Below are positions 17,755 through 25,160 of a stretch of DNA of 64,000 bases, one piece after another (the first letter of the stretch is position 1; every line of letters starts with the position of its first letter). Position numbers and translations under genes: made by a program. This stretch comes from Chelatococcus asaccharovorans (GTDB lineage Bacteria; Pseudomonadota; Alphaproteobacteria; Rhizobiales; Beijerinckiaceae). The DNA lies in the NCBI RefSeq assembly GCF_003201475.1, contig NZ_QJJK01000009.1, positions 62,001-126,000 on the forward strand. Reading direction: 5' to 3'. Below the pieces are notes generated by a model. That model was not told the origin of the DNA and ran no database searches. It was given only the letters and a program-made list of their open reading frames with translations.

Positions 17755-18876
17755 ATGGCTGACGCGGCCGTGCCGAGTCCTGACAGGCAGAGCGCTGGCA
17801 GGCGCAGTGCCGACAGGTTGCTCGCCGTGCAGGTGCTGCGTGCGCTGGCAGCACTGATGGTCGTGGTGCATCACGCGCAATACGACGCGGGGGCGCTCGC
17901 CGGGCGGCTTGGCCTTGCCTTTGCGCCGAGCCATCTCCTGCCGTGGCTGTCGGGCGTCGACATCTTCTTCGTCATCTCCGGCTTCGTGATGGTGCACGCC
18001 TCCCGGCCGCTCTTCGGCACGGCGGGGGCCTGGAGCATCTTTCTGAGCCGGCGCATCGTGCGCATCGTGCCACTCTATTGGGGTGTCACGACGCTCTATC
18101 TGGCCGTGGCGATCGTACTGCCGCAGGTGCTGAACAGCGGCTGGCCAAGCCTCTGGCAGATCGTCGCGTCCTATCTCTTCATCCCGGCGATGCGCGCCGA
18201 CGGCGCCGTCCAGCCCATCTACTCGCTCGGCTGGACGTTGAATTTCGAGATGTTCTTCTATCTCGTCTTCGCGGCCGCCATCGCCTTGCCGCGGCGGCAT
18301 GCGGTGCTCGCGGTCTCGCTGGGGCTCGCCTTGCTCGTTGCTTCGCGCGCCTTCGTCGTCTGGCCGCTGCCGGTCGCCTATTGGTCCGATCCGATCGTGC
18401 TCGAATTCGTGCTCGGCATGGGGGTCGCGATGATCCGCGAGACGGGGCTGCGCCTCGGTGGCGTGGCGCGCGCGGCGCTGGTCATCGGCGGCTTCGGCCT
18501 GCTCCACCTTGACCTGTCGGCCGCCGATGGCACGGCGCTGCCGCAGTTCATCGGCTATGGCGGGCCCGCCGCGATGCTGGTGGCCGCCGCCGTGCTCGGA
18601 CGGCCTAATCAGCGACCACCGGCAGTCGAACGAGCTTTGGTCGCGATGGGCGATGCATCCTACGCCCTCTATCTGCTGCACCCCTTCGCGATTCGTGCCC
18701 TGCGCGAGGTCTTCGCGCGCAGTCCGCTCGGGGGATGGCTCGGTCCCTGGGGCTTCGTGGCGGCCTGTCTGGTCGCCGCCAGCCTTCTCGCGCTGGCCGT
18801 CTACCAGTGGCTGGAGCGGCCCGTTCATCAGTATCTGAGGGCGCGTCTCACGTCACGGCGATCAGCGGGGCCTTGA
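17755..18876 (+). CDS. Acyltransferase 3 family membrane protein
   Basis: A 373-residue OafA/YrhL-type acyltransferase with about ten hydrophobic segments. The first helix carries LRALAALMVVVHHAQYD, with the His that is catalytic in the family, then GVDIFFVISGFVM and an RRIVRIVPLYW segment. Such enzymes O-acetylate surface glycans or lipids; the acceptor here is unknown. It starts 16 bases after cobB but has no link to cobalamin. Its last 29 bases overlap the end of the convergent YbaK-type gene. Confidence 0.9.
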   Translation: MADAAVPSPDRQSAGRRSADRLLAVQVLRALAALMVVVHHAQYDAGALAGRLGLAFAPSHLLPWLSGVDIFFVISGFVMVHASRPLFGTAGAWSIFLSRRIVRIVPLYWGVTTLYLAVAIVLPQVLNSGWPSLWQIVASYLFIPAMRADGAVQPIYSLGWTLNFEMFFYLVFAAAIALPRRHAVLAVSLGLALLVASRAFVVWPLPVAYWSDPIVLEFVLGMGVAMIRETGLRLGGVARAALVIGGFGLLHLDLSAADGTALPQFIGYGGPAAMLVAAAVLGRPNQRPPAVERALVAMGDASYALYLLHPFAIRALREVFARSPLGGWLGPWGFVAACLVAASLLALAVYQWLERPVHQYLRARLTSRRSAGP

Positions 18877-19351
18877 GCGCCTGCACCAGATCCTTGGGGG
18901 CGATGGGGAAATTGGCGAAGGGCGTGCCGGCCGCCGCCCAGACCACATCGAAGGCCATCAGGTCCTGGTCGATATAGGTCGCTATATCCGTCGCATGGCC
19001 GAAGGGCGGAATGCCGCCGATGGCAAAGCCGGTGAGTTCGCGCACGCGGGCGGCGTTGGGACGTTTCAGGCCCTCGCCGAGGATCGCGGTGACGCCGGTC
19101 TCGTTGACGCGGTTCTGCCCGGACACGAGAAAGAGATAAGGCTTGCCCGTTTCCGCGCCTTCGAAGATGAGCGACTTGACGATCGCCCCCACCGCAACGC
19201 CGTGCACGAGCGCTGCCTCCTCGGCGGTGCGCGTCGTCTGCGTGGTGGTATGGACGTCCAGCGTCAGGCCGAGCCGGGCGGCGGCCGCGACGACCGTCCG
19301 GGCGCGCTCAGGCAGGGGCGAGGACGCGTTGTCCTGACTCAGCATATCCAT
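18848..19351 (-). CDS. YbaK/EbsC-type Cys-tRNA(Pro) deacylase
   Basis: A 167-residue YbaK/ProX-like editing-domain protein. Landmarks are AAVGAIVKSLIF-like VGAIVKSLIFEG with the conserved Lys, LVSGQNRVNE, and TGFAIGGIPPFGHATDIATYID. Members hydrolyse misacylated tRNA(Pro) in trans. An ATG two codons inside (19345) is an alternative start. It runs opposite to the acyltransferase gene, with overlapping 3' ends. Confidence 0.92.
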   Translation of the reverse strand: MDMLSQDNASSPLPERARTVVAAAARLGLTLDVHTTTQTTRTAEEAALVHGVAVGAIVKSLIFEGAETGKPYLFLVSGQNRVNETGVTAILGEGLKRPNAARVRELTGFAIGGIPPFGHATDIATYIDQDLMAFDVVWAAAGTPFANFPIAPKDLVQALKAPLIAVT

Positions 19352-19468
19352 CGCGAAGGAGCCTTCATCTCATTGCCGGGGATCCGGAGCGGCAGCCTAT
19401 AAGTGCCGTCGCAAAAGGGGAAGGGCGGGTGGCGGACGAACCGCGGGACAGGTCGCCGGACCGGCGCT

Positions 19469-20392
19469 TCAGTCCACAACCATCTCGCCGATCTGGCCGA
19501 TCGTGGCCGTTTCAACGTCGAGCGCCCGTGCGCGCACGCGCGGCGCGTCCACGCCGCGGGTGCGGATGGTAAAGCGCGAGCCTTGGCCATCCTCCGCGAT
19601 GTCGATGAGGTGATAGCCGGCACGATGGGTGAACAGGCCGCGCACCGCCGAGCAGGACGGCGCGCCGAGGATCGGGACCGGCTTATGCGGCCCCCTGATG
19701 CGCACCAGCGAGGTACGATGGTTGTGGCCGTGCAGAATGAGCTCGGCGCCGGTGCGGGCGATGACCGCCTGGAAGGCGTCGGCGTCGGTGAGCTGCCGGC
19801 CGGCCTTCGCGCCCTCGTAATAGGGCGGATGGTGCAGCATGACGATGCGGCAGAGACCCTCGCGCCCGAGGCCGGACAGGATCTCGCCCATGGCGGCGAG
19901 CTGCCTGTCGCCGAGCGTGCCGCTCGCCACAAAGGGGAGCGTCGGCACCGCCGAGGACAAGCCGACGAGCGCCACGCCCCCTCTGCGCCGGACATAGGGG
20001 AAGGACGGCATGGCGCCCTCTTTCGCATCGTCGGACAGCATCCAGGGCGCGATGGTGCGAATCAGCGCCTTCAGCGCGCCGCGCACATAGGCATCGTGAT
20101 TGCCGGGCACGAAGCTCACGTAGTCCGGAGCGCCGAGCCGTTCCAGGAAGGCGCGGGCCACGGGAAATTCAGCGGCGAGCCCGATATTGGTGATGTCGCC
20201 GGTCAGCGCGATGTGGTCGGCCTTCTGCGCCTCCATATCCGCGATGATCCTGTCGAGGAGCGGCATGTCATGGATCGCCGCGCGGCCGCGCCGCCAGTTG
20301 ACATAGCCGGTGAAGCGCTTGCCCATCAGCTCCCTGAGCTTGGGCGAGGGCAGCGGGCCGATGTGCGGATCAGAGATATGGGCCAGGAGCAT
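19469..20392 (-). CDS. Metallophosphoesterase, CpdA-like
   Basis: A 307-residue calcineurin-fold phosphoesterase with all five metal-site blocks: DPHIG (residues about 8-12), GDITN, GNHD, a HHPP block and GHNH. The overall order fits class III cyclic nucleotide phosphodiesterases such as CpdA, which cleave cAMP, but relatives also hydrolyse other phosphodiesters. No signal peptide, so cytosolic. It stands alone between the YbaK-type gene and the NUDIX gene. Confidence 0.88.
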   Translation of the reverse strand: MLLAHISDPHIGPLPSPKLRELMGKRFTGYVNWRRGRAAIHDMPLLDRIIADMEAQKADHIALTGDITNIGLAAEFPVARAFLERLGAPDYVSFVPGNHDAYVRGALKALIRTIAPWMLSDDAKEGAMPSFPYVRRRGGVALVGLSSAVPTLPFVASGTLGDRQLAAMGEILSGLGREGLCRIVMLHHPPYYEGAKAGRQLTDADAFQAVIARTGAELILHGHNHRTSLVRIRGPHKPVPILGAPSCSAVRGLFTHRAGYHLIDIAEDGQGSRFTIRTRGVDAPRVRARALDVETATIGQIGEMVVD

Positions 20393-20555
20393 GCGCGGTG
20401 AAGATCATCGATTGCGGAAGGCCACAGTGAAACTTCGCCCGCTTGCTCCGGGAAGAGAGGGCGTGCGAGGCGCTCAAGCCTGGTGTCCTTACAACGTGAG
20501 CGCAACGCTGAGAAGACCCTGCGCTTCGCCGCGCATGGTTCATTTGCCGCATCAC

Positions 20556-20629
20556 CCGGCTTGCCGGCGGCCGGAGGCGGGGCGAAGCCCATTGATGGAT
20601 CGGCCATTTGAGCCGGCTTGCCGGCGGCC
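20556..20629. repeat. 17-base direct repeat in the 20393-20769 gap
   Basis: CCGGCTTGCCGGCGGCC occurs at 20556-20572 and again at 20613-20629 in a 377-base stretch without a clear gene. Each copy is itself partly palindromic. Nothing else supported was seen in this gap, which should hold the promoters of both divergent neighbours. Confidence 0.7.
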
Positions 20630-20769
20630 GTGAGGAGCGGTTCACGCCCAGGCCGCAAGGGTCCGTGTATCCTATCGGACACTCAGCACTATCTCGTGTC
20701 GTCGGCCTCGTGATAGAAGCCAGCTCCAGTCATCCGGAACAGTCTGTTTTGCGTCTCATCTACGCTATC

Positions 20770-21201
20770 ATGCATCTGTATTGGCGCTTCACGCGCGGCT
20801 TGACGCTTGGCGTCCGTGCCGTCGTGCTCGACACGGAGAACAGGGTTTTCCTCGTGCGCCACAGCTATGTGAAGGGTTGGCACCTGCCCGGCGGGGGCGT
20901 GGAACCGGGCGAGACCCTCGTCGAGGCGTTGAAGCGTGAACTCGAGGAGGAAGGCAATATCCTCCTGACCGGACGGCCGGCGTTGCACGGGGTTTTTCTC
21001 AACGGCCGCGCGCCCAATCGTGATCACGTGGCGATCTTTCTGGTGCGCAAGTTCCATCAGAGCGCGCCGCGGCGCGGCGATGCCGAGATCGTCGAGACGG
21101 GGTTCTTTTCGCTCGACGCTCTGCCGGAGGGCACCACCGAGGGCACCCGCGCCCGCATTCTCGAGATCAAGGCCGGGCTGCCCGCCGCCGCCCTATGGTG
21201 A
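20770..21201 (+). CDS. NUDIX hydrolase
   Basis: A NUDIX pyrophosphatase of about 143 residues. The Nudix box is clear: GGGVEPGETLVEALKRELEEEGN, with the metal-binding REL-EE core. Substrate unknown. The start is uncertain: the ATG at 20770 is used, but the frame is open upstream and TTG at 20749 or GTG at 20710 would add residues that look hydrophobic and family-like (LRLIYAI before MHLYWRFTRG). The 3' end overlaps the end of the convergent reductase gene by 9 bases. Confidence 0.88.
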   Translation: MHLYWRFTRGLTLGVRAVVLDTENRVFLVRHSYVKGWHLPGGGVEPGETLVEALKRELEEEGNILLTGRPALHGVFLNGRAPNRDHVAIFLVRKFHQSAPRRGDAEIVETGFFSLDALPEGTTEGTRARILEIKAGLPAAALW

Positions 21202-22203
21202 GGACGGCCTGAAGCTGTCCACCGCCGGCAGGCGTTCCCTGTCGTGCGGGCTCGTGAAGTCGAGGGCCGGACCGGCGGGCACGATGCGCGTCGGGTTGAT
21301 GGTGGTGTGGCTGCCGTAGTAGTGGCGTTTGATATGGGTGATGTCGACCGTCTCGGCGACGCCAGGAATCTGGTATAACTCTTTCAGATAATTCGATAAA
21401 TTGGGATAGTCGGCGATGCGGCGCAGGTTGCATTTGAAATGCCCGACATAGACCGCATCGAAGCGCACCAGGGTCGTGAACAGCCGCCAGTCCGCTTCCG
21501 TCAGCCGTGAACCCGCGAGATAGCGCTGGCGCGACAGGCGCTCCTCGACCGTGTCGAGCGCCTGGAATAGGGTCGCGAAGGCTTCCTCATAGGCCTCCTG
21601 CGTCGTGGCGAAGCCGGCGCGATAGACCCCGTTGTTGATGGCGCGATAGACGAAGGCGTTGGTCGCGTCGATCTCCTCGCGCAACGCCGCGGGGTAGAAG
21701 TCGTAGGCGACATCGGTGAAGGCGGCGAAGGCGCCGTTGAACATCCGGATGATCTCGGCCGATTCGTTGCTCACGATCGTCTGCCGCTCGCTATCCCACA
21801 GGACGGGGACGGTGACACGGCCGGAATAGTCGTGCTTGGCCTTCACATAGATTTCATAGAGATAGCGGGCGTGGTTGACCGTATCGGGCACGACGCCCGA
21901 CCCTTCCGTGAAGGTCCATCCGTGCTCGGCCATGAGCGGGGCGACAACGGACAGCCCGATCAGTCCGTCGAGCTTCTTGAGCTTGCGGAGGATGAGCGTG
22001 CGATGCGCCCAGGGGCAGGCCAGCGAGACATAGAGGTGGTAGCGGCCGGGTTCCACCTTGAAGCCGCCGCCGCCTGTCGGGCCCGGCGCGCCGTCAGCGG
22101 TCACCCAGTTGCGGAAGGCCGAATCCTGGCGCTCGAAGCGGCCGCCGGTCCTGGTCGTGTCATACCAGCGATCTTGCCATTGGCCTTCAACCAGCATTCC
22201 CAT
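21193..22203 (-). CDS. Glutathionyl-hydroquinone reductase (YqjG/ECM4 type)
   Basis: A 336-residue Xi-class glutathione transferase. The catalytic Cys is in ACPWAHRTLILR, with the following thioredoxin-like N-terminal domain and an all-helical C-terminal domain that includes the NNGVYRAGFATTQEAYEEA stretch typical of the class. It reduces glutathionyl-hydroquinones. The ATG at 22203 follows an AGGAGGAGG site at ideal distance. Single-gene unit. Confidence 0.95.
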   Translation of the reverse strand: MGMLVEGQWQDRWYDTTRTGGRFERQDSAFRNWVTADGAPGPTGGGGFKVEPGRYHLYVSLACPWAHRTLILRKLKKLDGLIGLSVVAPLMAEHGWTFTEGSGVVPDTVNHARYLYEIYVKAKHDYSGRVTVPVLWDSERQTIVSNESAEIIRMFNGAFAAFTDVAYDFYPAALREEIDATNAFVYRAINNGVYRAGFATTQEAYEEAFATLFQALDTVEERLSRQRYLAGSRLTEADWRLFTTLVRFDAVYVGHFKCNLRRIADYPNLSNYLKELYQIPGVAETVDITHIKRHYYGSHTTINPTRIVPAGPALDFTSPHDRERLPAVDSFRPSSP

Positions 22204-22517
22204 GCATCCTCCTCCTGTTGCCGTGCCATTCTTGCATGATATGGCGACGATCCGTCATGAGACGTAGATCTGGGCGTAGATCATGGGGCCTGCATGATGA
22301 GGCGTAGACGCGGGCGTCTCTCCATGCTAGAGGCCGCGCCACTTCATGTGGCTTCAGATCTTTCGGGATGTAACGGCCGTGCGCCAGGTGAGTTTGCAGC
22401 GACGACGATAAGGCTCAGTGCCCTGCGGCTTTCGCCGCGCGCGAACGCGTGGTTGGCCGCACGATCCGTCCCATTGCTGCTACCCCCCGTCCTTGACGGT
22501 TGCCGAGAGACCTCGCC
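22204..22517. other. Intergenic stretch, no gene seen
   Basis: About 314 bases between divergent genes. A short near-repeat (GTAGATCTGGGC/GTAGATCATGGGG) lies near 22264-22286; no clear promoter pair, terminator or reading frame could be supported. Confidence 0.5.
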
Positions 22518-23021
22518 ATGACCGATCTCAAACTCAATTTGCGCCGCGAACTGCCCGAAGACGGCCACGCCGTCGAGAAGCTGCACGAGCGCGCCTTCGG
22601 GCCCGGCCGCTTCGCGCGGACGGCCTTTCGGCTGCGTGAGGGCGTGCCGCCGGTCGCCCGTCTGTCCTACACGGCGCTGGTCGGCACGCTGATCGTGGGG
22701 TCGGTGCGCCTCACCGAGGTTCGCGTCACGACCGGGGACAAGGTCCTCATGCTCGGGCCGCTGACGGTTGATCCCGCCTTCCACGACAGGGGTATCGGCG
22801 CGGCCCTCATGCGCCTGTCGCTGGATGCCGCGCGCGAGGACGGCTATCGGCTCGTCATCCTGGTGGGCGACGAGCCCTATTACAGCCGCTTCGGCTTCAA
22901 GGTCGTGCCGCCGGGCAAGCTGAAGCTGCCGGGACCGGTGGATGACCGGCGCTTCCTGTTCTGCCCGCTGGTGCCTGACGCCATGGAGACGACCGAGGGG
23001 ATGGTGCTCCCGGCAGCCTGA
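22518..23021 (+). CDS. GNAT family N-acetyltransferase
   Basis: A 167-residue YhbS-like GNAT protein. The acetyl-CoA-binding motif A is seen in LTVDPAFHDRGIGAALMRLSL, followed by LVILVGDEPYYSRFGFKVVP, the typical B region. It acetylates an unknown amine or protein. The ATG at 22518 is used; a TTG at 22500 is possible. The gene ends 55 bases before the convergent MoxR-operon end. Confidence 0.9.
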   Translation: MTDLKLNLRRELPEDGHAVEKLHERAFGPGRFARTAFRLREGVPPVARLSYTALVGTLIVGSVRLTEVRVTTGDKVLMLGPLTVDPAFHDRGIGAALMRLSLDAAREDGYRLVILVGDEPYYSRFGFKVVPPGKLKLPGPVDDRRFLFCPLVPDAMETTEGMVLPAA

Positions 23022-23075
23022 CCTGGCGCGGAAGGCGGCCCAGGCGCGGGCCTGCCTCGCCGTCGATCAGCGTCG

Positions 23076-25151
23076 CTAGCTTCGCCGCCGCCTTTGGCCT
23101 TCGACGAGCCAGGCCGCGAGAACGACGCCCGCCAGGAGGGCAAGGCCTGCGAAGCCGAGCCCGAGCGGCACCACCGTCACGCCGCGGACGATCGCGCTGT
23201 CGCTCGGCTTGAGGCCGATCCAGTCCCCGCCGGAAAAGCGCGAACCGCTGGACACCGTCAGTACGCGCGGAATGTCCATGCCGCTGCCGTTGGGCGCGAT
23301 GCGACGCGCGCTTCCCCCGGTCTCGCGCGTGATCGGCTCAAGCCGGCCGGTATCGCTGAAGACATCGGCGAGCTCGCGCGGGTTTTCCGGCCCGACGCTG
23401 ACGAAGGCCGTCAAATCGCCGCTCGTCAGCCGGTAGAGGCCGAGTTCGCTGACCGTCGCGCTCGACGTGAACAGTCCGGGTGCGCCGGGGCGCATGACGA
23501 GCTCGCGCTCCTCGCCGCCCGGCGCGAACAAGCGCACAGGCGGCGGCTGATCCGCCATGGTCTGCCGCTCGACGCTGATGGTCGTGCCGCGGGCCGAGGC
23601 GCGCAGCGCCTCCTCCTCGAGCTCCGGCTCCTTCATCATCCAATGGGCGAGCCGGCGCAGCAGGTCGACATGGGGCCCGCCGTTCTCGAAGCCCCGCGCC
23701 CATAGCCAGACGTGGTCCGACAGAAGCAGCGCGACCCGGCCCTTCCCCTCCCGGTTGAGGACGAGAAGCGGCCGCTCCTCCGCGCCCGCCATCACCACCG
23801 CGCCGCCGCGCACGTTGGAGCCGAGCAGGCGCAGCCACTCGCCCCAGCTCGGCGGCTCGCTGTCGCCGCCCGGCAGTTCGCGGGTCACCGGATGGCGGCT
23901 CCCGGCCGCGGTCACATCGGCGCGGAAGGGGCGCTCGACGATGCGGCCATCGGGGGTGGCGGGGAGCACCGCGCCGAGGGAGGTGCGGGCGAGGCTGGCG
24001 GAACTCGCAAATTCCGGTCCCGCCGCGACGAGAAGGGCGCCGCCGTCCTGCACGAACTGGACGATATTGTCGTAGTACATCGACGGCAGCACGCTCTGGT
24101 TGGCGTAGCGGTCGAAGATGATGAGATCGAAATCCTTGATGCGCTGCTGGAACAGTGCGCGCGTCGGGAAGGCGATCAGCGACAGCTCGTTGATCGGCGT
24201 GCCGTCCTGCTTCTCCGGCGGGCGCAGGATGGTGAAATGCACCAGGTCCACATTGGCATCGGACTTCAGGAGGTTGCGCCAGGTGCGCTCGCCGGGATGC
24301 GGCTCGCCCGAGACGAGCAGGACGCGGAGCTTGTCGCGCACGCCCTCAATGGTCACGACCTGGCGGTTGTTCGCGGTGGTGAGCTCGCCGGGCATGGCGT
24401 CCACCTCGACCTCGACGATATTCGGGCCGCCATGTTCGATGCGAACGGGGATGGACAGGGGCGCGTCGGCCAGGATTTCCCGCGTCAGAAGCACCTGCCC
24501 GTCGCGGCGCACGGTGAGCCGCATGCGGCCGTTGCCGCCGCGCTCGGAGGCCTGCACGCGCAGGATCTGGTCGCGGCCGACGATGCCGAAGCGCGGCGCC
24601 TCGATGAGGGCGACGCGCCGGTCGCGCTCGTCGGGCCGTCCCGTGATCAGGGCGTGCAGCGGCGCCTTGAAGCCCATCTGGTCGGCATTGGCCGGGATGT
24701 CATGCACCACACCGTCGGTGACCATGATGGCGCCCGCGACGCGTTCGGCCGGGACGTCGGCCAGCGCCCGCCCGAGCGCCGTGAACAGGCGTGTGCCTTC
24801 GTCGCCTGCGCCATCCGGCACATCGACGATGCGCGTCTCGATATCCGGCAGCTGGGCGAGCCGTTGTTCGAGGGCGCTGGCGGCCGCGTCGGTCTGGGCG
24901 CGGCGATCGCCGAGCTGCTGCGAACCGCTGCGGTCCACCACGACGACGGCGATATCCTTCGCCTTCTCACGATTTTCCTGGACGATGGCGGGATTGGCGA
25001 GGCCGGCCAGAAGCAGCGCCAGCGCGAGCGCACGGACGATGGCCACGGTCCCGCGCGCGAGCACCGCCACCACCACGGCGATGGCCACGAGAGCGGCCAG
25101 GCCGTAGATGACGGAGAGCGGCACGAGCGGCGAGAAGCTCAGGCTCAGCAT
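23076..25151 (-). CDS. VWA-like membrane protein of the MoxR/DUF58 operon
   Basis: A 691-residue protein with two N-terminal transmembrane helices (about 8-55), a von Willebrand A-like start with VVVVDRSGSQ (a MIDAS-type DxSxS), a central region resembling a class I glutamine amidotransferase fold (FDLIIFDRYAN, GGALLVAAGPEF), and a final helix near residue 665. It is the last gene of a four-gene minus-strand operon, 9 bases after the DUF4159 gene. Probably an envelope protein matured or assembled with help from the MoxR ATPase. The function is not established. Confidence 0.87.
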   Translation of the reverse strand: MLSLSFSPLVPLSVIYGLAALVAIAVVVAVLARGTVAIVRALALALLLAGLANPAIVQENREKAKDIAVVVVDRSGSQQLGDRRAQTDAAASALEQRLAQLPDIETRIVDVPDGAGDEGTRLFTALGRALADVPAERVAGAIMVTDGVVHDIPANADQMGFKAPLHALITGRPDERDRRVALIEAPRFGIVGRDQILRVQASERGGNGRMRLTVRRDGQVLLTREILADAPLSIPVRIEHGGPNIVEVEVDAMPGELTTANNRQVVTIEGVRDKLRVLLVSGEPHPGERTWRNLLKSDANVDLVHFTILRPPEKQDGTPINELSLIAFPTRALFQQRIKDFDLIIFDRYANQSVLPSMYYDNIVQFVQDGGALLVAAGPEFASSASLARTSLGAVLPATPDGRIVERPFRADVTAAGSRHPVTRELPGGDSEPPSWGEWLRLLGSNVRGGAVVMAGAEERPLLVLNREGKGRVALLLSDHVWLWARGFENGGPHVDLLRRLAHWMMKEPELEEEALRASARGTTISVERQTMADQPPPVRLFAPGGEERELVMRPGAPGLFTSSATVSELGLYRLTSGDLTAFVSVGPENPRELADVFSDTGRLEPITRETGGSARRIAPNGSGMDIPRVLTVSSGSRFSGGDWIGLKPSDSAIVRGVTVVPLGLGFAGLALLAGVVLAAWLVEGQRRRRS

Positions 25152-25160
25152 AAGCGGCTC